The notes beneath the pieces were generated by a model that searched no databases, had not been told where the DNA came from, and worked only from the letters and a program-made list of their open reading frames with translations. Below, piece after piece: positions 38,875 to 47,844 of a stretch of DNA of 64,000 bases (position 1 is the stretch's first letter; every line of letters begins with the position of its first letter). Both the position numbers and the translations under genes were made by a program. Origin of the DNA: Vibrio sp. 16 (GTDB lineage Bacteria; Pseudomonadota; Gammaproteobacteria; Enterobacterales; Vibrionaceae); assembly GCF_963681195.1 (NCBI RefSeq), contig NZ_OY808997.1, positions 1,860,001-1,924,000 of the forward strand, in the 5' to 3' direction.

Positions 38875-41151
38875 TTATTCAGCGTTCTCTTCAACCGAGG
38901 CTGAGCCAGAGTCAATCTCTATTCGAGTGACACGTTGCAAACCACGCGGCAGCAAACTACCTCGTCGCCCACGCTCACCGCGGAAATTATCTAGATCACT
39001 CGGCTTCAAGCCTAACTTGCGTTTACCCGCATAAAGCGTCAATGTTGCGCCTCTAGGCACCGCAATTAAGTGAGAAAGTATCTCTTCGCGCTCTTTGGCT
39101 TTTGCCGCAGGGATATTAATGATCTTGTTGCCCTTACCTTTTGCAAGCTGAGGCAGATCTTTAATCGGGAACAGCAACATTCGACCTTGGTTCGTGATCG
39201 CAACAATCTCGTCTGAATCGAGATCCGCTATCGCATCAGGAGTCATCACTTCCGAGTTCACTGGCAACGTCACCAATGCTTTACCACTTTTGTTCTTAGA
39301 AAGCAGATCGCTGCCTTTGCAAACAAAGCCGTAGCCAGCATCAGAGCCCACTAACCATAATTGCTCTTCTTCACCCATAATCACTTGACGAATCGCACTG
39401 CCCGCCGTGATGTTCAAGCGTCCAGTAATCGGCTCGCCTTGACTCCTTGCAGATGGCAGCGAGTGAGACTCGAGTGAATAACTGCGACCATCGCTACCGA
39501 GGAAGACGGCCTGTTGATTACTCTTCCCTCGAGCATGAGCGAGATACTTATCACCAGACTTGTAGTTTAGCCCCTCAGCGTCGACATCATGACCTTTCGC
39601 GTGACGAATCCAACCTTTCTCTGATAGAACAACGGTAATTGGTTCACTTGGTACGAGGTCACGCTCAGTCAGTGCTTTCGCTTCTGCACGCTCAACCAGC
39701 GGTGAACGGCGATCATCACCATATTTATCGGCGTCCGCTTGGATCTCTTTCTTAAGCAAGGTATTCATGCGACGCTCAGAACCTAGCAGCAACTCTAACT
39801 TCTCGCGCTCTTTCTCTAGCTCATCTTGCTCACCGCGGATCTTCATCTCTTCTAGCTTGGCTAGGTGACGAAGTTTGGTATCTAGAATCGCATCCGCTTG
39901 GATGTCTGTAATACCAAAGCGCGCCATCAATACCGCTTTGGGATCGTCTTCAGTACGGATGATTTCAATGACTTCATCAAGGTTTAAGTAGGCAACCAAC
40001 AAACCTTCAAGGATGTGCAAACGAGCCATCACTTTATCTAGACGATGCTGTAGGCGACGACGAACCGTGGTGCGGCGGAACTCGATCCATTCAGACAGAA
40101 TTTGAACTAAACCTTTAACCTGCGGGCGATTGTCTAAACCAATCATATTGAGGTTAACGCGGAAATTCTTTTCTAGATCGGTTGAAGCAAACAGATGATT
40201 CATCAACTGGTCGCAATCAACGCGATTTGAACGCGGAACGACAACGATTCGCGTAGGGTTCTCGTGATCGGATTCATCGCGCAGATCGTCAACCATAGGC
40301 AGCTTTTTCGCACGCATTTGGTTAGCAATTTGCTCTAGCAATTTCGCGCCAGACACTTGGTGTGGCAACGCCGTAATCACGATATCAGAGCCTTCTTTGT
40401 GCCAAACCGCACGCATCTTAATGCTGCCGCGACCAGTGCGATAGATCTTCTCAAGATCCGCTTTTGGCGAAATAATTTCTGCTTCGGTCGGGTAATCAGG
40501 GCCTTGAACAAAGTTCATTACATCCGGCAGTTCTGCTTTTGGATGATCGATCAAGTGAATCGCTGCATTTGCCACTTCACGCACGTTGTGAGGCGGAATA
40601 TCCGTCGCCATACCAACCGCGATACCAGTAACGCCATTCAATAGAATATGTGGCAGGCGCGCTGGTAGCATTTGCGGTTCTTTCATTGTGCCGTCAAAGT
40701 TAGGCTGCCATTCGACCGTGCCTTGACCAAGTTCACCTAACAGGACTTCCGCAAACTTAGACAGCTTCGCTTCGGTATAACGCATTGCAGCGAACGATTT
40801 AGGGTCATCTGGCGCACCCCAGTTACCTTGACCGTCCACCAATGGGTAACGGTAAGAGAATGGCTGCGCCATTAATACCATCGCTTCATAACACGCCGAG
40901 TCGCCGTGTGGATGGTATTTACCTAACACGTCACCAACGGTACGTGCTGATTTTTTGTATTTTGCTGCCGCCGAAAGACCAAGCTCCGACATTGCGTAAA
41001 TAATACGTCGTTGAACCGGCTTTAAACCATCGCCAATGTATGGCAACGCGCGGTCCATAATTACGTACATTGAGTAATTGAGATAAGCGTCTTCAGTGAA
41101 CTTGCGCATCGGCAACTGTTCAACGCCATCGTATGTAATCTCACTAGACAT
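38875..41151 (-). CDS. parC: DNA topoisomerase IV subunit A
   Basis: ParC is the DNA cleavage-rejoining subunit that, with ParE, separates daughter chromosomes. The catalytic tyrosine is Tyr125 in [10 protein letters not shown]. The quinolone-determining stretch [11 protein letters not shown] retains the wild-type serine (Ser85) and glutamate (Glu89). The C-terminal part (about 500-740) forms the beta-pinwheel. Length is 758 residues (E. coli 752). It follows parE by 3 bases. GyrA is the alternative but lacks the parE partner, and this C-terminal domain lacks an obvious GyrA box. Confidence 0.97.
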   Translation of the reverse strand: MSSEITYDGVEQLPMRKFTEDAYLNYSMYVIMDRALPYIGDGLKPVQRRIIYAMSELGLSAAAKYKKSARTVGDVLGKYHPHGDSACYEAMVLMAQPFSYRYPLVDGQGNWGAPDDPKSFAAMRYTEAKLSKFAEVLLGELGQGTVEWQPNFDGTMKEPQMLPARLPHILLNGVTGIAVGMATDIPPHNVREVANAAIHLIDHPKAELPDVMNFVQGPDYPTEAEIISPKADLEKIYRTGRGSIKMRAVWHKEGSDIVITALPHQVSGAKLLEQIANQMRAKKLPMVDDLRDESDHENPTRIVVVPRSNRVDCDQLMNHLFASTDLEKNFRVNLNMIGLDNRPQVKGLVQILSEWIEFRRTTVRRRLQHRLDKVMARLHILEGLLVAYLNLDEVIEIIRTEDDPKAVLMARFGITDIQADAILDTKLRHLAKLEEMKIRGEQDELEKEREKLELLLGSERRMNTLLKKEIQADADKYGDDRRSPLVERAEAKALTERDLVPSEPITVVLSEKGWIRHAKGHDVDAEGLNYKSGDKYLAHARGKSNQQAVFLGSDGRSYSLESHSLPSARSQGEPITGRLNITAGSAIRQVIMGEEEQLWLVGSDAGYGFVCKGSDLLSKNKSGKALVTLPVNSEVMTPDAIADLDSDEIVAITNQGRMLLFPIKDLPQLAKGKGNKIINIPAAKAKEREEILSHLIAVPRGATLTLYAGKRKLGLKPSDLDNFRGERGRRGSLLPRGLQRVTRIEIDSGSASVEENAE

Positions 41152-41154
41152 TCA

Positions 41155-43035
41155 TTAAACCTCTGCCATATCACCGTTGGTTTGTAGCCAGCTACGGCGG
41201 TCATCCGCACGTTTCTTACCTAGCAACATATCCATCATTTCCATGGTCTGCTCATTGTCATCGATGGTTAACTGAACCAAGCGACGGGTATTCGGATCCA
41301 TGGTTGTTTCGCGAAGTTGGAGTGGGTTCATCTCACCCAGACCTTTGAATCGCTGTACGTTGATTTTGGCTTTTTTCTTCGATAGGCGCTCTAATACGCC
41401 CTCTTTCTCATCATCATCAAGGGCATAGAACACTTCTTTACCGCAGTCGATTCGATAGAGAGGAGGCATCGCGACATAGATATGGCCGGCTTCAACTAGA
41501 GCTCGGAAGTGACGAGTAAACAGCGCACATAGTAGCGTTGCGATGTGAAGACCATCCGAGTCCGCATCGGCAAGAATACAGATTTTGCCGTAACGTAGGC
41601 CGTCGAGGTTGTCGTTGTCAGGGTCAATACCCAGAGCAACAGAGATATCGTGCACTTCCTGTGAAGCAAGGACTTGGTCAGCAGAGACTTCCCACGTGTT
41701 CAAGATCTTACCGCGCAGCGGCATCACCGCTTGGAACTCACGATCGCGGGCTTGTTTCGCCGAGCCGCCTGCCGAGTCACCCTCGACAAAGAAGATTTCA
41801 GTGCGATTTAAATCTTGTACAGAACAGTCGGTTAACTTACCCGGTAGTGCCGGACCTGATGCCACCTTCTTGCGCACAACTTTCTTACTAGCGCGCATAC
41901 GGCGGTGCGCATTGGCAATACATACTTCTGCCAGCTGCTCTGCAAGTTGCGGTTTTTCGTTTAACCACAAGCTGAAGGCATCTTTTACTACGCCAGAAAC
42001 AAACGCCGCAGTTTGACGAGATGAAAGACGCTCTTTAGTTTGACCGGCAAACTGAGGGTCTTGCATCTTGACCGACAACACGTAAGAACAACGATCGAAG
42101 ATGTCGTCACCCGTTAACTTAACCCCACGAGGAAGCAAGTTACGGAACTCACAGAACTCGCGCATCGCATCAAGTAGACCTTGGCGAAGACCGTTAACGT
42201 GCGTACCACCTTGCTTAGTTGGAACTAAGTTAACGTAGCTTTCGGTGATCATCTCGCCACCTTCAGGCTGCCAGATCACCGCCCACGTTGCCATTTCCGT
42301 TTCTGCAGTGAACTCTCCGATGTAAGGCTCGGCTGGTAGTACTTCATAGCCTTTCACGCCCTCAGCAAGATAGTCTTTTAAGCCATCTTCGTAGTACCAC
42401 TTGTGCTCTTCATCGTTAACTTTATCGCTAAACGTGATTTCTAACCCTGGGCAGAGCACGGCTTTGGCACGCAGGTTGTTCACCAAACGTAGCGCTGAGA
42501 ACTTGTAGCTGTCGAAGTATTTAGCATCTGGCCAGAAGTGGACTGACGTTCCGGTATTGCGATGACCACAAGTTCCGGTCACGGTCAGTTCTGTCACGGC
42601 GTTACCGTGTTCAAAAGCGATTTCATGCACTTGACCTTGGCGTTTTACCGTGACTTCAACACGTTTGGATAACGCGTTAACTACCGAAATACCAACCCCG
42701 TGCAAACCACCAGAGAACTTGTAGTTGTCATTGGAGAACTTACCGCCAGCGTGCAGCTTGGTCATGATAAGTTCAACACCCGAAATGCCTTTCTCCGGGT
42801 GAATATCAACGGGCATGCCACGACCATCATCGATTACTTCGAGCGATTGGTCAGCATGAAGAATGACTTTGATTTTTTTCGCATGACCCGCAAGCGCTTC
42901 ATCCACCGAGTTGTCGATAACTTCTTGGGCGAGATGGTTTGGTCGCTCCGTTTCGGTATACATACCAGGACGGTGTCGTACTGGGTCGAGACCTTCAAGA
43001 ACCGAAAGGTCTTTCGCATTATATTGTTCAGTCAT
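41155..43035 (-). CDS. parE: DNA topoisomerase IV subunit B
   Basis: ParE supplies ATPase power to topoisomerase IV. It begins YNAKDLSVLEGLDPVRHRPG and has the GHKL ATP site (EVIDNSVDEALAGHA, IDDGRGMPV, GGLHGVGISVVNAL), then the TOPRIM metal-binding motifs EGDSAGG and DADSDGLHI. Length is 626 residues (E. coli 630). Unlike GyrB it lacks the long insert. A promoter candidate lies at 43167-43195, so parE-parC may be expressed apart from the upstream yqiA run. Confidence 0.98.
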   Translation of the reverse strand: MTEQYNAKDLSVLEGLDPVRHRPGMYTETERPNHLAQEVIDNSVDEALAGHAKKIKVILHADQSLEVIDDGRGMPVDIHPEKGISGVELIMTKLHAGGKFSNDNYKFSGGLHGVGISVVNALSKRVEVTVKRQGQVHEIAFEHGNAVTELTVTGTCGHRNTGTSVHFWPDAKYFDSYKFSALRLVNNLRAKAVLCPGLEITFSDKVNDEEHKWYYEDGLKDYLAEGVKGYEVLPAEPYIGEFTAETEMATWAVIWQPEGGEMITESYVNLVPTKQGGTHVNGLRQGLLDAMREFCEFRNLLPRGVKLTGDDIFDRCSYVLSVKMQDPQFAGQTKERLSSRQTAAFVSGVVKDAFSLWLNEKPQLAEQLAEVCIANAHRRMRASKKVVRKKVASGPALPGKLTDCSVQDLNRTEIFFVEGDSAGGSAKQARDREFQAVMPLRGKILNTWEVSADQVLASQEVHDISVALGIDPDNDNLDGLRYGKICILADADSDGLHIATLLCALFTRHFRALVEAGHIYVAMPPLYRIDCGKEVFYALDDDEKEGVLERLSKKKAKINVQRFKGLGEMNPLQLRETTMDPNTRRLVQLTIDDNEQTMEMMDMLLGKKRADDRRSWLQTNGDMAEV

Positions 43036-43166
43036 AATACGGAATATCTATATAAAGAATAAAAGGGTAGCCAAGCAGGCGGGACATTAAGCTCTAGCAA
43101 TTGATTGAGAATCGAAAAAGCGAGCAAACTCTAATCGCTTTGCATCCTGCCAAGCATAAGTGAAAC

Positions 43167-43195
43167 ATAGTCTGGAAGAGACGTATTGATGTCAA
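43167..43195 (-). promoter_or_regulatory. Predicted promoter of parE-parC
   Basis: Minus-strand TTGACA (43190-43195), a 17-bp spacer and GACTAT (43167-43172), leaving a leader of about 125 nt before parE. Confidence 0.6.
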
Positions 43196-43288
43196 GCGAG
43201 ATAAGTAAGTAACAGGTAAATTTATGACTCTTCCCTCATCAACCTAACAAATTGTGTTCAAGATGATAAGGAGCTGAGCAACAAGGTT

Positions 43289-43870
43289 TTAGAGTTGTAA
43301 GAATTTGATGATTTTTTCTGGATAGCGTTCGAAGTCGACAAAACTATGATCACCACCGGATTCTACGGTCTGTTTTGCTCCAACAAACTTGCTCACCGCT
43401 TGCCGGTAGTCGAGTACTTCATCTTCTTCTTGCTGAAGTAACCAAAAATCAGACGGGTCACGAATCGTCGGCGTATCAAGAGCGATCAGCTCAGCGATAT
43501 GCTGCTCTTCCAGCATATACGTTTCATTGGTGTAGGGGTTAACTTGTTCACCCAAGTAATCAGCCAACAACTCATAAGGTTTCACCGCAGGGTTGACCAC
43601 CACGGCTCGAAAGCCAAACTGGTTGTTCAGCCACATAGACATGTACCCACCTAGCGAGCTGCCGACCAAACCAATACGGTAATCCTCTTTATGCTGTTCA
43701 ACAATGTCGAGCAACAAATTCGCAGCAAGCTCTGGAAAACAAGGCAATTGAGGAACCAACACTTTAATATCAGGCCGATACTGCTCACAGTAGGCTTTCA
43801 TCACATTCGCTTTGTGTGAAAGTGGTGAGCTGTTAAAACCATGAACATATAGAAGTAGTGAAGGCTTCAT
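43289..43870 (-). CDS. yqiA: YqiA-type alpha/beta-hydrolase (esterase)
   Basis: The 193 residues (E. coli 193) begin LLYVHGFNSSPLSHKA and contain the nucleophile elbow GSSLGGY around residue 70. The catalytic His lies in SGGDHSFVDFERYPE near the C-terminus. The E. coli homologue has esterase activity on short acyl substrates; the natural substrate is not known. The order nudF-yqiB-cpdA-yqiA-parE is that of E. coli. Confidence 0.93.
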   Translation of the reverse strand: MKPSLLLYVHGFNSSPLSHKANVMKAYCEQYRPDIKVLVPQLPCFPELAANLLLDIVEQHKEDYRIGLVGSSLGGYMSMWLNNQFGFRAVVVNPAVKPYELLADYLGEQVNPYTNETYMLEEQHIAELIALDTPTIRDPSDFWLLQQEEDEVLDYRQAVSKFVGAKQTVESGGDHSFVDFERYPEKIIKFLQL

Positions 43871-43879
43871 GCGATCCTC

Positions 43880-44698
43880 TTAATAGCCGGCAGAGCTGAA
43901 ATCAGGTTGGAAACATCCTGCAGGAAGACGCTTTACGTAAGTCTCTAATTGCCCATCGGCTTTAAGCACAAGCTCTCGCCAACCTGGTGAGGTGGTGTCC
44001 AACGCAAAATCATCCGAGTTAGGTTTAAACTGAACGCAAGTCGAGGGCGTTGCCATGACGCGAACACCGTGATGCATCACATTCATATCTTGGTGTACAT
44101 GACCACATAACACAGCATTGACGTTATCGTGCTTTTGTACCACTTGCCAAAAATCATCCGCATCTTTAAGTGTGTGCTGATCTAGCCAAGCACTACCCAC
44201 CAAAATTGGGTGATGGTGAAGCAAAACGAGGGTGTGGCGATCAGCATACTGCGCGAGTTTTTCATCCAGTAAAGCCAACTGCTTATCGCTCAAGCGGCCA
44301 TGCGGAACACCAATAACTTGAGAATCTAGCAGGATCATCTGCCAATGTTCGCCCAGCAAAACATGGTCGACCTGCTGAATTTGTGGCGATGGGAGCACCG
44401 ACGTCATATTCGGTTTATAGTCATGATTGCCAGGCAACCAAAAACAGGGTTTCAGCAATGGCTCAATGCCACGCTCAAAGCATTGATAAGACGCTTCACT
44501 ATGATCCTGAGAGATATCGCCCGTCGCTAAAAGAGCATCAAAACGACATTCTTGCTCGACAATTGCATTGACGACGGCTTTAAAACTCTCACCAGTGTTG
44601 ACACTTAATAAGCTGCCATCTGTTGCTTCGAACAGATGGGTGTCTGTAATTTGGAGCAGCTTAATGCTGCTATCTGATGAGTTTGACGTAACTTTCAA
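43880..44698 (-). CDS. cpdA: 3',5'-cyclic AMP phosphodiesterase CpdA
   Basis: CpdA is a metallophosphoesterase that degrades cAMP and so tempers CRP signalling. The metal-binding motifs run in order: ITDTHLF, ATGDISQDH, PGNHDYK, HHHPILV and CGHVHQD. I choose the TTG at 44696-44698, which gives 272 residues (E. coli 275) and has an AGG 9 bases upstream that overlaps the yqiB stop. An in-frame ATG at 44740 would overlap yqiB by 32 bases and lacks a visible ribosome binding site. The start choice is moderate; the family call is strong. Confidence 0.92.
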   Translation of the reverse strand: MKVTSNSSDSSIKLLQITDTHLFEATDGSLLSVNTGESFKAVVNAIVEQECRFDALLATGDISQDHSEASYQCFERGIEPLLKPCFWLPGNHDYKPNMTSVLPSPQIQQVDHVLLGEHWQMILLDSQVIGVPHGRLSDKQLALLDEKLAQYADRHTLVLLHHHPILVGSAWLDQHTLKDADDFWQVVQKHDNVNAVLCGHVHQDMNVMHHGVRVMATPSTCVQFKPNSDDFALDTTSPGWRELVLKADGQLETYVKRLPAGCFQPDFSSAGY

Positions 44699-44708
44699 AA
44701 TTTCAAAC

Positions 44709-45149
44709 CTAAATATTGATCGGTGTCCGGCTGATACCATGCCGCAGACAAAATGTTAACCAATCGCCTAAAAAACGGTTCAATTGTGCTTTTTCATCTT
44801 GTTGAACCATCTTGTCATTTGGGTATTCGTAACGTGCATTGACACGTCGTAAGTGCTCACATTCCGAGACTTCTGCTACGCGAGCATCGTGGTAGAGCCT
44901 GACAGACATTCTCGGCAATGGAAATACTGGAACGTCATCGCTTTGACAAATATCGACCAAAGTTGTGTACTTTGTGACTTCGCCCACTTGAATTTGATAC
45001 GTCATATTAGCAGCTTGATAACAGCGAACGTCGCCAACACTCGCGTTACTCGGAATGAGTGCGTTGAGTTTGGCATAATTGGTTTCATAGGTGCGCATCA
45101 GCTCTGATAAATCAACATGATACGGCTTTTTTACTGCTACTTGTGCCAT
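44709..45149 (-). CDS. yqiB: YqiB family protein (DUF1249)
   Basis: DUF1249 proteins such as E. coli YqiB (140 residues) have no settled function. Here the ATG at 45147-45149 gives 146 residues starting MAQVAVKKPYHVDLSELMR; an in-frame start at 45185 would overlap nudF by 49 bases. The sequence shows a short basic N-terminus, the YETNYAKLNALIP helix typical of the family, a beta-rich middle and a C-terminal QLNRFLGDWLTFCLRHG. No catalytic motif is evident. It overlaps nudF by 13 bases, which suggests translational coupling with the ADP-sugar hydrolase. Confidence 0.9.
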   Translation of the reverse strand: MAQVAVKKPYHVDLSELMRTYETNYAKLNALIPSNASVGDVRCYQAANMTYQIQVGEVTKYTTLVDICQSDDVPVFPLPRMSVRLYHDARVAEVSECEHLRRVNARYEYPNDKMVQQDEKAQLNRFLGDWLTFCLRHGISRTPINI

Positions 45150-45766
45150 TCGCTTCTTAAACGTTGGTGGTTCAGTTGTAACCATTGCAGAGCAATGATC
45201 GAAGCACCATTTTCAAACTTACCATTTGTTACCCACTCATAAGCCTCTTCACGGCTAATGACATGGACGCGTATATCTTCACCCTCATAGTCTAAACCAT
45301 GAACGCCATGTGCGGTTGTTGCGTCAACCTTTCCGACGTAAACATCGAGCATTTCAGAGCAACCACCTGAAGATGGGTAGTAAGACGTCACTTTCTCTAA
45401 CAAGGTGACGTCAATCCCCGCCTCTTCAACCGCCTCTCGACGAACGACATCTTCCGCCGTTTCTCCATGGTCAATGATCCCTGCGACTATCTCCATCTGC
45501 CATGGTGATGGATGCTCTAATGCTCCAACGCGGATTTGCTCAATGATAACGACCTGGTCTGTAATCGGGTCGTAAGGCAGCATGGCCGCTGCATGGCCAC
45601 GCTCAAACATCTCGCGCTCAAGTGGCTGACTCCACCCCCCTTCGAACAGCTTATGTCGAAAGCGGTATTTGACCATGCTAAAGAAACCCTTGAACAGTGT
45701 CTCTTTTGAGATTATTTCCACATCTTGGGGTGTAAACTCCCCGTGTCGCTTTTCAGATGGTTGCAT
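45137..45766 (-). CDS. nudF: ADP-ribose diphosphatase NudF
   Basis: NudF hydrolyses ADP-ribose and some ADP-sugars. At 209 residues it equals E. coli NudF. The Nudix box runs GIIDHGETAEDVVRREAVEE and continues AGIDV, with the REAVEEAG catalytic core. The family N-terminus VEIISKETLFKGFFSMVKY is present. It diverges from tolC, as in E. coli, and heads the nudF-yqiB-cpdA-yqiA run. Confidence 0.95.
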   Translation of the reverse strand: MQPSEKRHGEFTPQDVEIISKETLFKGFFSMVKYRFRHKLFEGGWSQPLEREMFERGHAAAMLPYDPITDQVVIIEQIRVGALEHPSPWQMEIVAGIIDHGETAEDVVRREAVEEAGIDVTLLEKVTSYYPSSGGCSEMLDVYVGKVDATTAHGVHGLDYEGEDIRVHVISREEAYEWVTNGKFENGASIIALQWLQLNHQRLRSEWHK

Positions 45767-45999
45767 TTGGCACCTCGCTGAGTGAATCTTATAGTTTACT
45801 CAGACAAAAGCTTAACTTCCAAGGACATGGCTCAACTTTTTATATAATTTTTATATTCTGAGTTAAATTGAATAATAAAATATATTGCACAAGTGGATAG
45901 TTAAGTGTAAAAATTTGCAAAGTTTTGCATGAATTAACATCAGTATGGGTTAAACTCTTGACGAGTAACCCTTTTCATCTTTTGGCAGGAATAGGACCT

Positions 46000-47325
46000 A
46001 TGAAGAAACTGCTTCCACTATTTATCAGTGCAGCTCTAGGAAGTATGAGCACCAGTGCTTTTGCTGATACGCTCGCTGAAATCTACAACCAAGCGAAAGA
46101 AAACGATCCAACACTCCTCAGTGCGGCTGCTCAACGCGATGCAGCTTTCGAAGCAGTAACTTCTAGTCGCTCGACGCTACTCCCTCAAATTTCATTAAAA
46201 GCGAGCTACGACATTAATCGTGGTGAACAAGACTTGAATTCGGGCGGTAAGGTAGACACCGATAGCAATCAATTCGGCGCGTCTATTGGCTTTAGTCAAG
46301 AGCTTTACAAGCGTTCAAGCTGGGTAACGCTCGACATCGCAGAGAAAACAGCACGTCAAGCGGATGCCTCTTATGCTGCAGTTCAACAAGCGTTAATTCT
46401 TCGTGTCGCGCAAGCCTATTTTGACGTTTTACGTGCACAAGACAATCTAGAGTTTGTTCAAGCAGAAAAAGCTGCCGTAGGTCGCCAACTTGAACAGACC
46501 AAACAGCGTTTTGAAGTTGGGCTTTCTGCAATTACCGACGTACATGATGCGCAAGCTCAGTACGATGCAGTACTTGCTGATGAAGTACTGGCAGAAAACA
46601 GCTTGATTAACAGCTATGAAGGACTACGAGAAATTACAGGTCAAGAACATGCGCAACTCGACGTGTTGGACACGAAGCGTTTTTCTGCAAGCCGCAACTC
46701 AACGCCAATTACTCAGTTGATTGAAGAAGCACAAGAGAAAAACCTAAGTTTGCTCTCTTCTCGTATCGCTCAAGATGTTGCCAAAGACAAGATTTCTCTT
46801 GCTAGTTCTGGCCACTTACCATCTCTGACGCTTGATGGTGGCTATTCACTATCCGATGTGTCAAATAGCAGTAACGATTACGACGCCGACAACTTCAACG
46901 TAGGCATCAACCTAGAAGTCCCGCTCTACACGGGTGGTAATATTAGCTCTCAAACTAAGCAAGCTGAGTACAGCTATGTTGCGGCGAGCCAAGATCTAGA
47001 AGCGCAATACCGCAGTGTCGTCAAAGATGTTCGCGCGTTTAACAATAACATCAGTGCGTCAATCGGTGCTCTGCGTGCATACGAGCAAACTGTTGTATCA
47101 GCAGAATCGGCGCTTGAAGCAACTGAAGCCGGTTTCGATGTAGGCACACGTACTATCGTAGACGTATTAGATTCAACTCGTCGTTTGTATGATGCCAATA
47201 AAAACCTGTCGAACGCTCGCTACGATTACATCCTCAGCGAATTGCAGCTTCGTCAAGCGATTGGCACACTCAGCGAACAAGACATTATGGATATCAACGC
47301 AGGTCTACGTACCGCGAAGAAATAA
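46000..47325 (+). CDS. tolC: Outer-membrane efflux channel TolC
   Basis: TolC is the outer-membrane exit duct shared by RND, MFS and ABC exporters and by type I secretion. The start at 46000 has an AGGA-rich ribosome binding site and gives a signal peptide of about 22 residues ending AFA, then mature DTLAEIYNQAKENDP. Two structural repeats follow, as in all TolC proteins, with the second beginning near TPITQLIEEAQEKN. Length is 441 residues. An upstream in-frame start at 45925 would add 25 residues that hide the signal peptide. A strong terminator follows. Confidence 0.96.
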   Translation: MKKLLPLFISAALGSMSTSAFADTLAEIYNQAKENDPTLLSAAAQRDAAFEAVTSSRSTLLPQISLKASYDINRGEQDLNSGGKVDTDSNQFGASIGFSQELYKRSSWVTLDIAEKTARQADASYAAVQQALILRVAQAYFDVLRAQDNLEFVQAEKAAVGRQLEQTKQRFEVGLSAITDVHDAQAQYDAVLADEVLAENSLINSYEGLREITGQEHAQLDVLDTKRFSASRNSTPITQLIEEAQEKNLSLLSSRIAQDVAKDKISLASSGHLPSLTLDGGYSLSDVSNSSNDYDADNFNVGINLEVPLYTGGNISSQTKQAEYSYVAASQDLEAQYRSVVKDVRAFNNNISASIGALRAYEQTVVSAESALEATEAGFDVGTRTIVDVLDSTRRLYDANKNLSNARYDYILSELQLRQAIGTLSEQDIMDINAGLRTAKK

Positions 47326-47338
47326 TCTCAAACCATAG

Positions 47339-47373
47339 TAAAAGAGCAGGCACCTGATGTGCCTGCTCTTTTT
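47339..47373. terminator. Bidirectional terminator after tolC
   Basis: AAAGAGCAGGCAC (47341-47353) and GTGCCTGCTCTTT (47359-47371) make a perfect 13-bp stem with a 5-nt loop and T/A runs on either side. It serves tolC and the converging lipoprotein gene. Confidence 0.9.
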
Positions 47374-47396
47374 TGTTTGAACGAAGCCTTCTGCTT

Positions 47397-47843
47397 CTAG
47401 TAAACGGTATCAATCACTACGCCCGTTTCTACAAGCCACTCTGTTTTATCATCAACACGAACTTGCAGCGCAATATCAACAGGTTTCTCAGCATCTAGCT
47501 CAAACTGCCATACAAACGCCAACTCCCATTGATTCTGGTTGTGAGTACGTAAATCCAGTAAGTCGCCATCAATTTGCCAACTTTCTTCACCCTGTTTGAT
47601 TGATAGTGATTCAACCACCAGCTGGGCAGGCAGCACTTTATCTGACTCTAAATAGAGCGCACCATGCAGTGTACTGTCTTGAACCGAACCTATCGTCGGC
47701 ATTTTGTTTACCCAAAGATTACTTTTAAGCGCGATGTTCGTTTGAGCCACTTCGATCGTGTTCGTTTGTTCCCAAACAACAGGTTCATTTGCACATCCTG
47801 CCAATAGCGCTGCACTTAGCGACAGCAAAGCGAATTTTTTCAT
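47397..47843 (-). CDS. Uncharacterised lipoprotein downstream of arcB
   Basis: I do not recognise a family. The 148 residues begin with a clear lipoprotein signal, MKKFALLSLSAALLAGCANE, with Cys17 as the lipid site and Ala at +2 and Asn at +3, which favours the outer membrane. The mature part is rich in Val, Trp, Gln and acidic residues with alternating hydrophobics (for example WELAFVWQFELDAEKPVDIALQVRVDD), as in a small beta-sandwich. It starts 1 base past the arcB stop, so it is probably cotranscribed with arcB. No catalytic motif is visible. Confidence 0.85.
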   Translation of the reverse strand: MKKFALLSLSAALLAGCANEPVVWEQTNTIEVAQTNIALKSNLWVNKMPTIGSVQDSTLHGALYLESDKVLPAQLVVESLSIKQGEESWQIDGDLLDLRTHNQNQWELAFVWQFELDAEKPVDIALQVRVDDKTEWLVETGVVIDTVY

Positions 47844-47844
47844 C

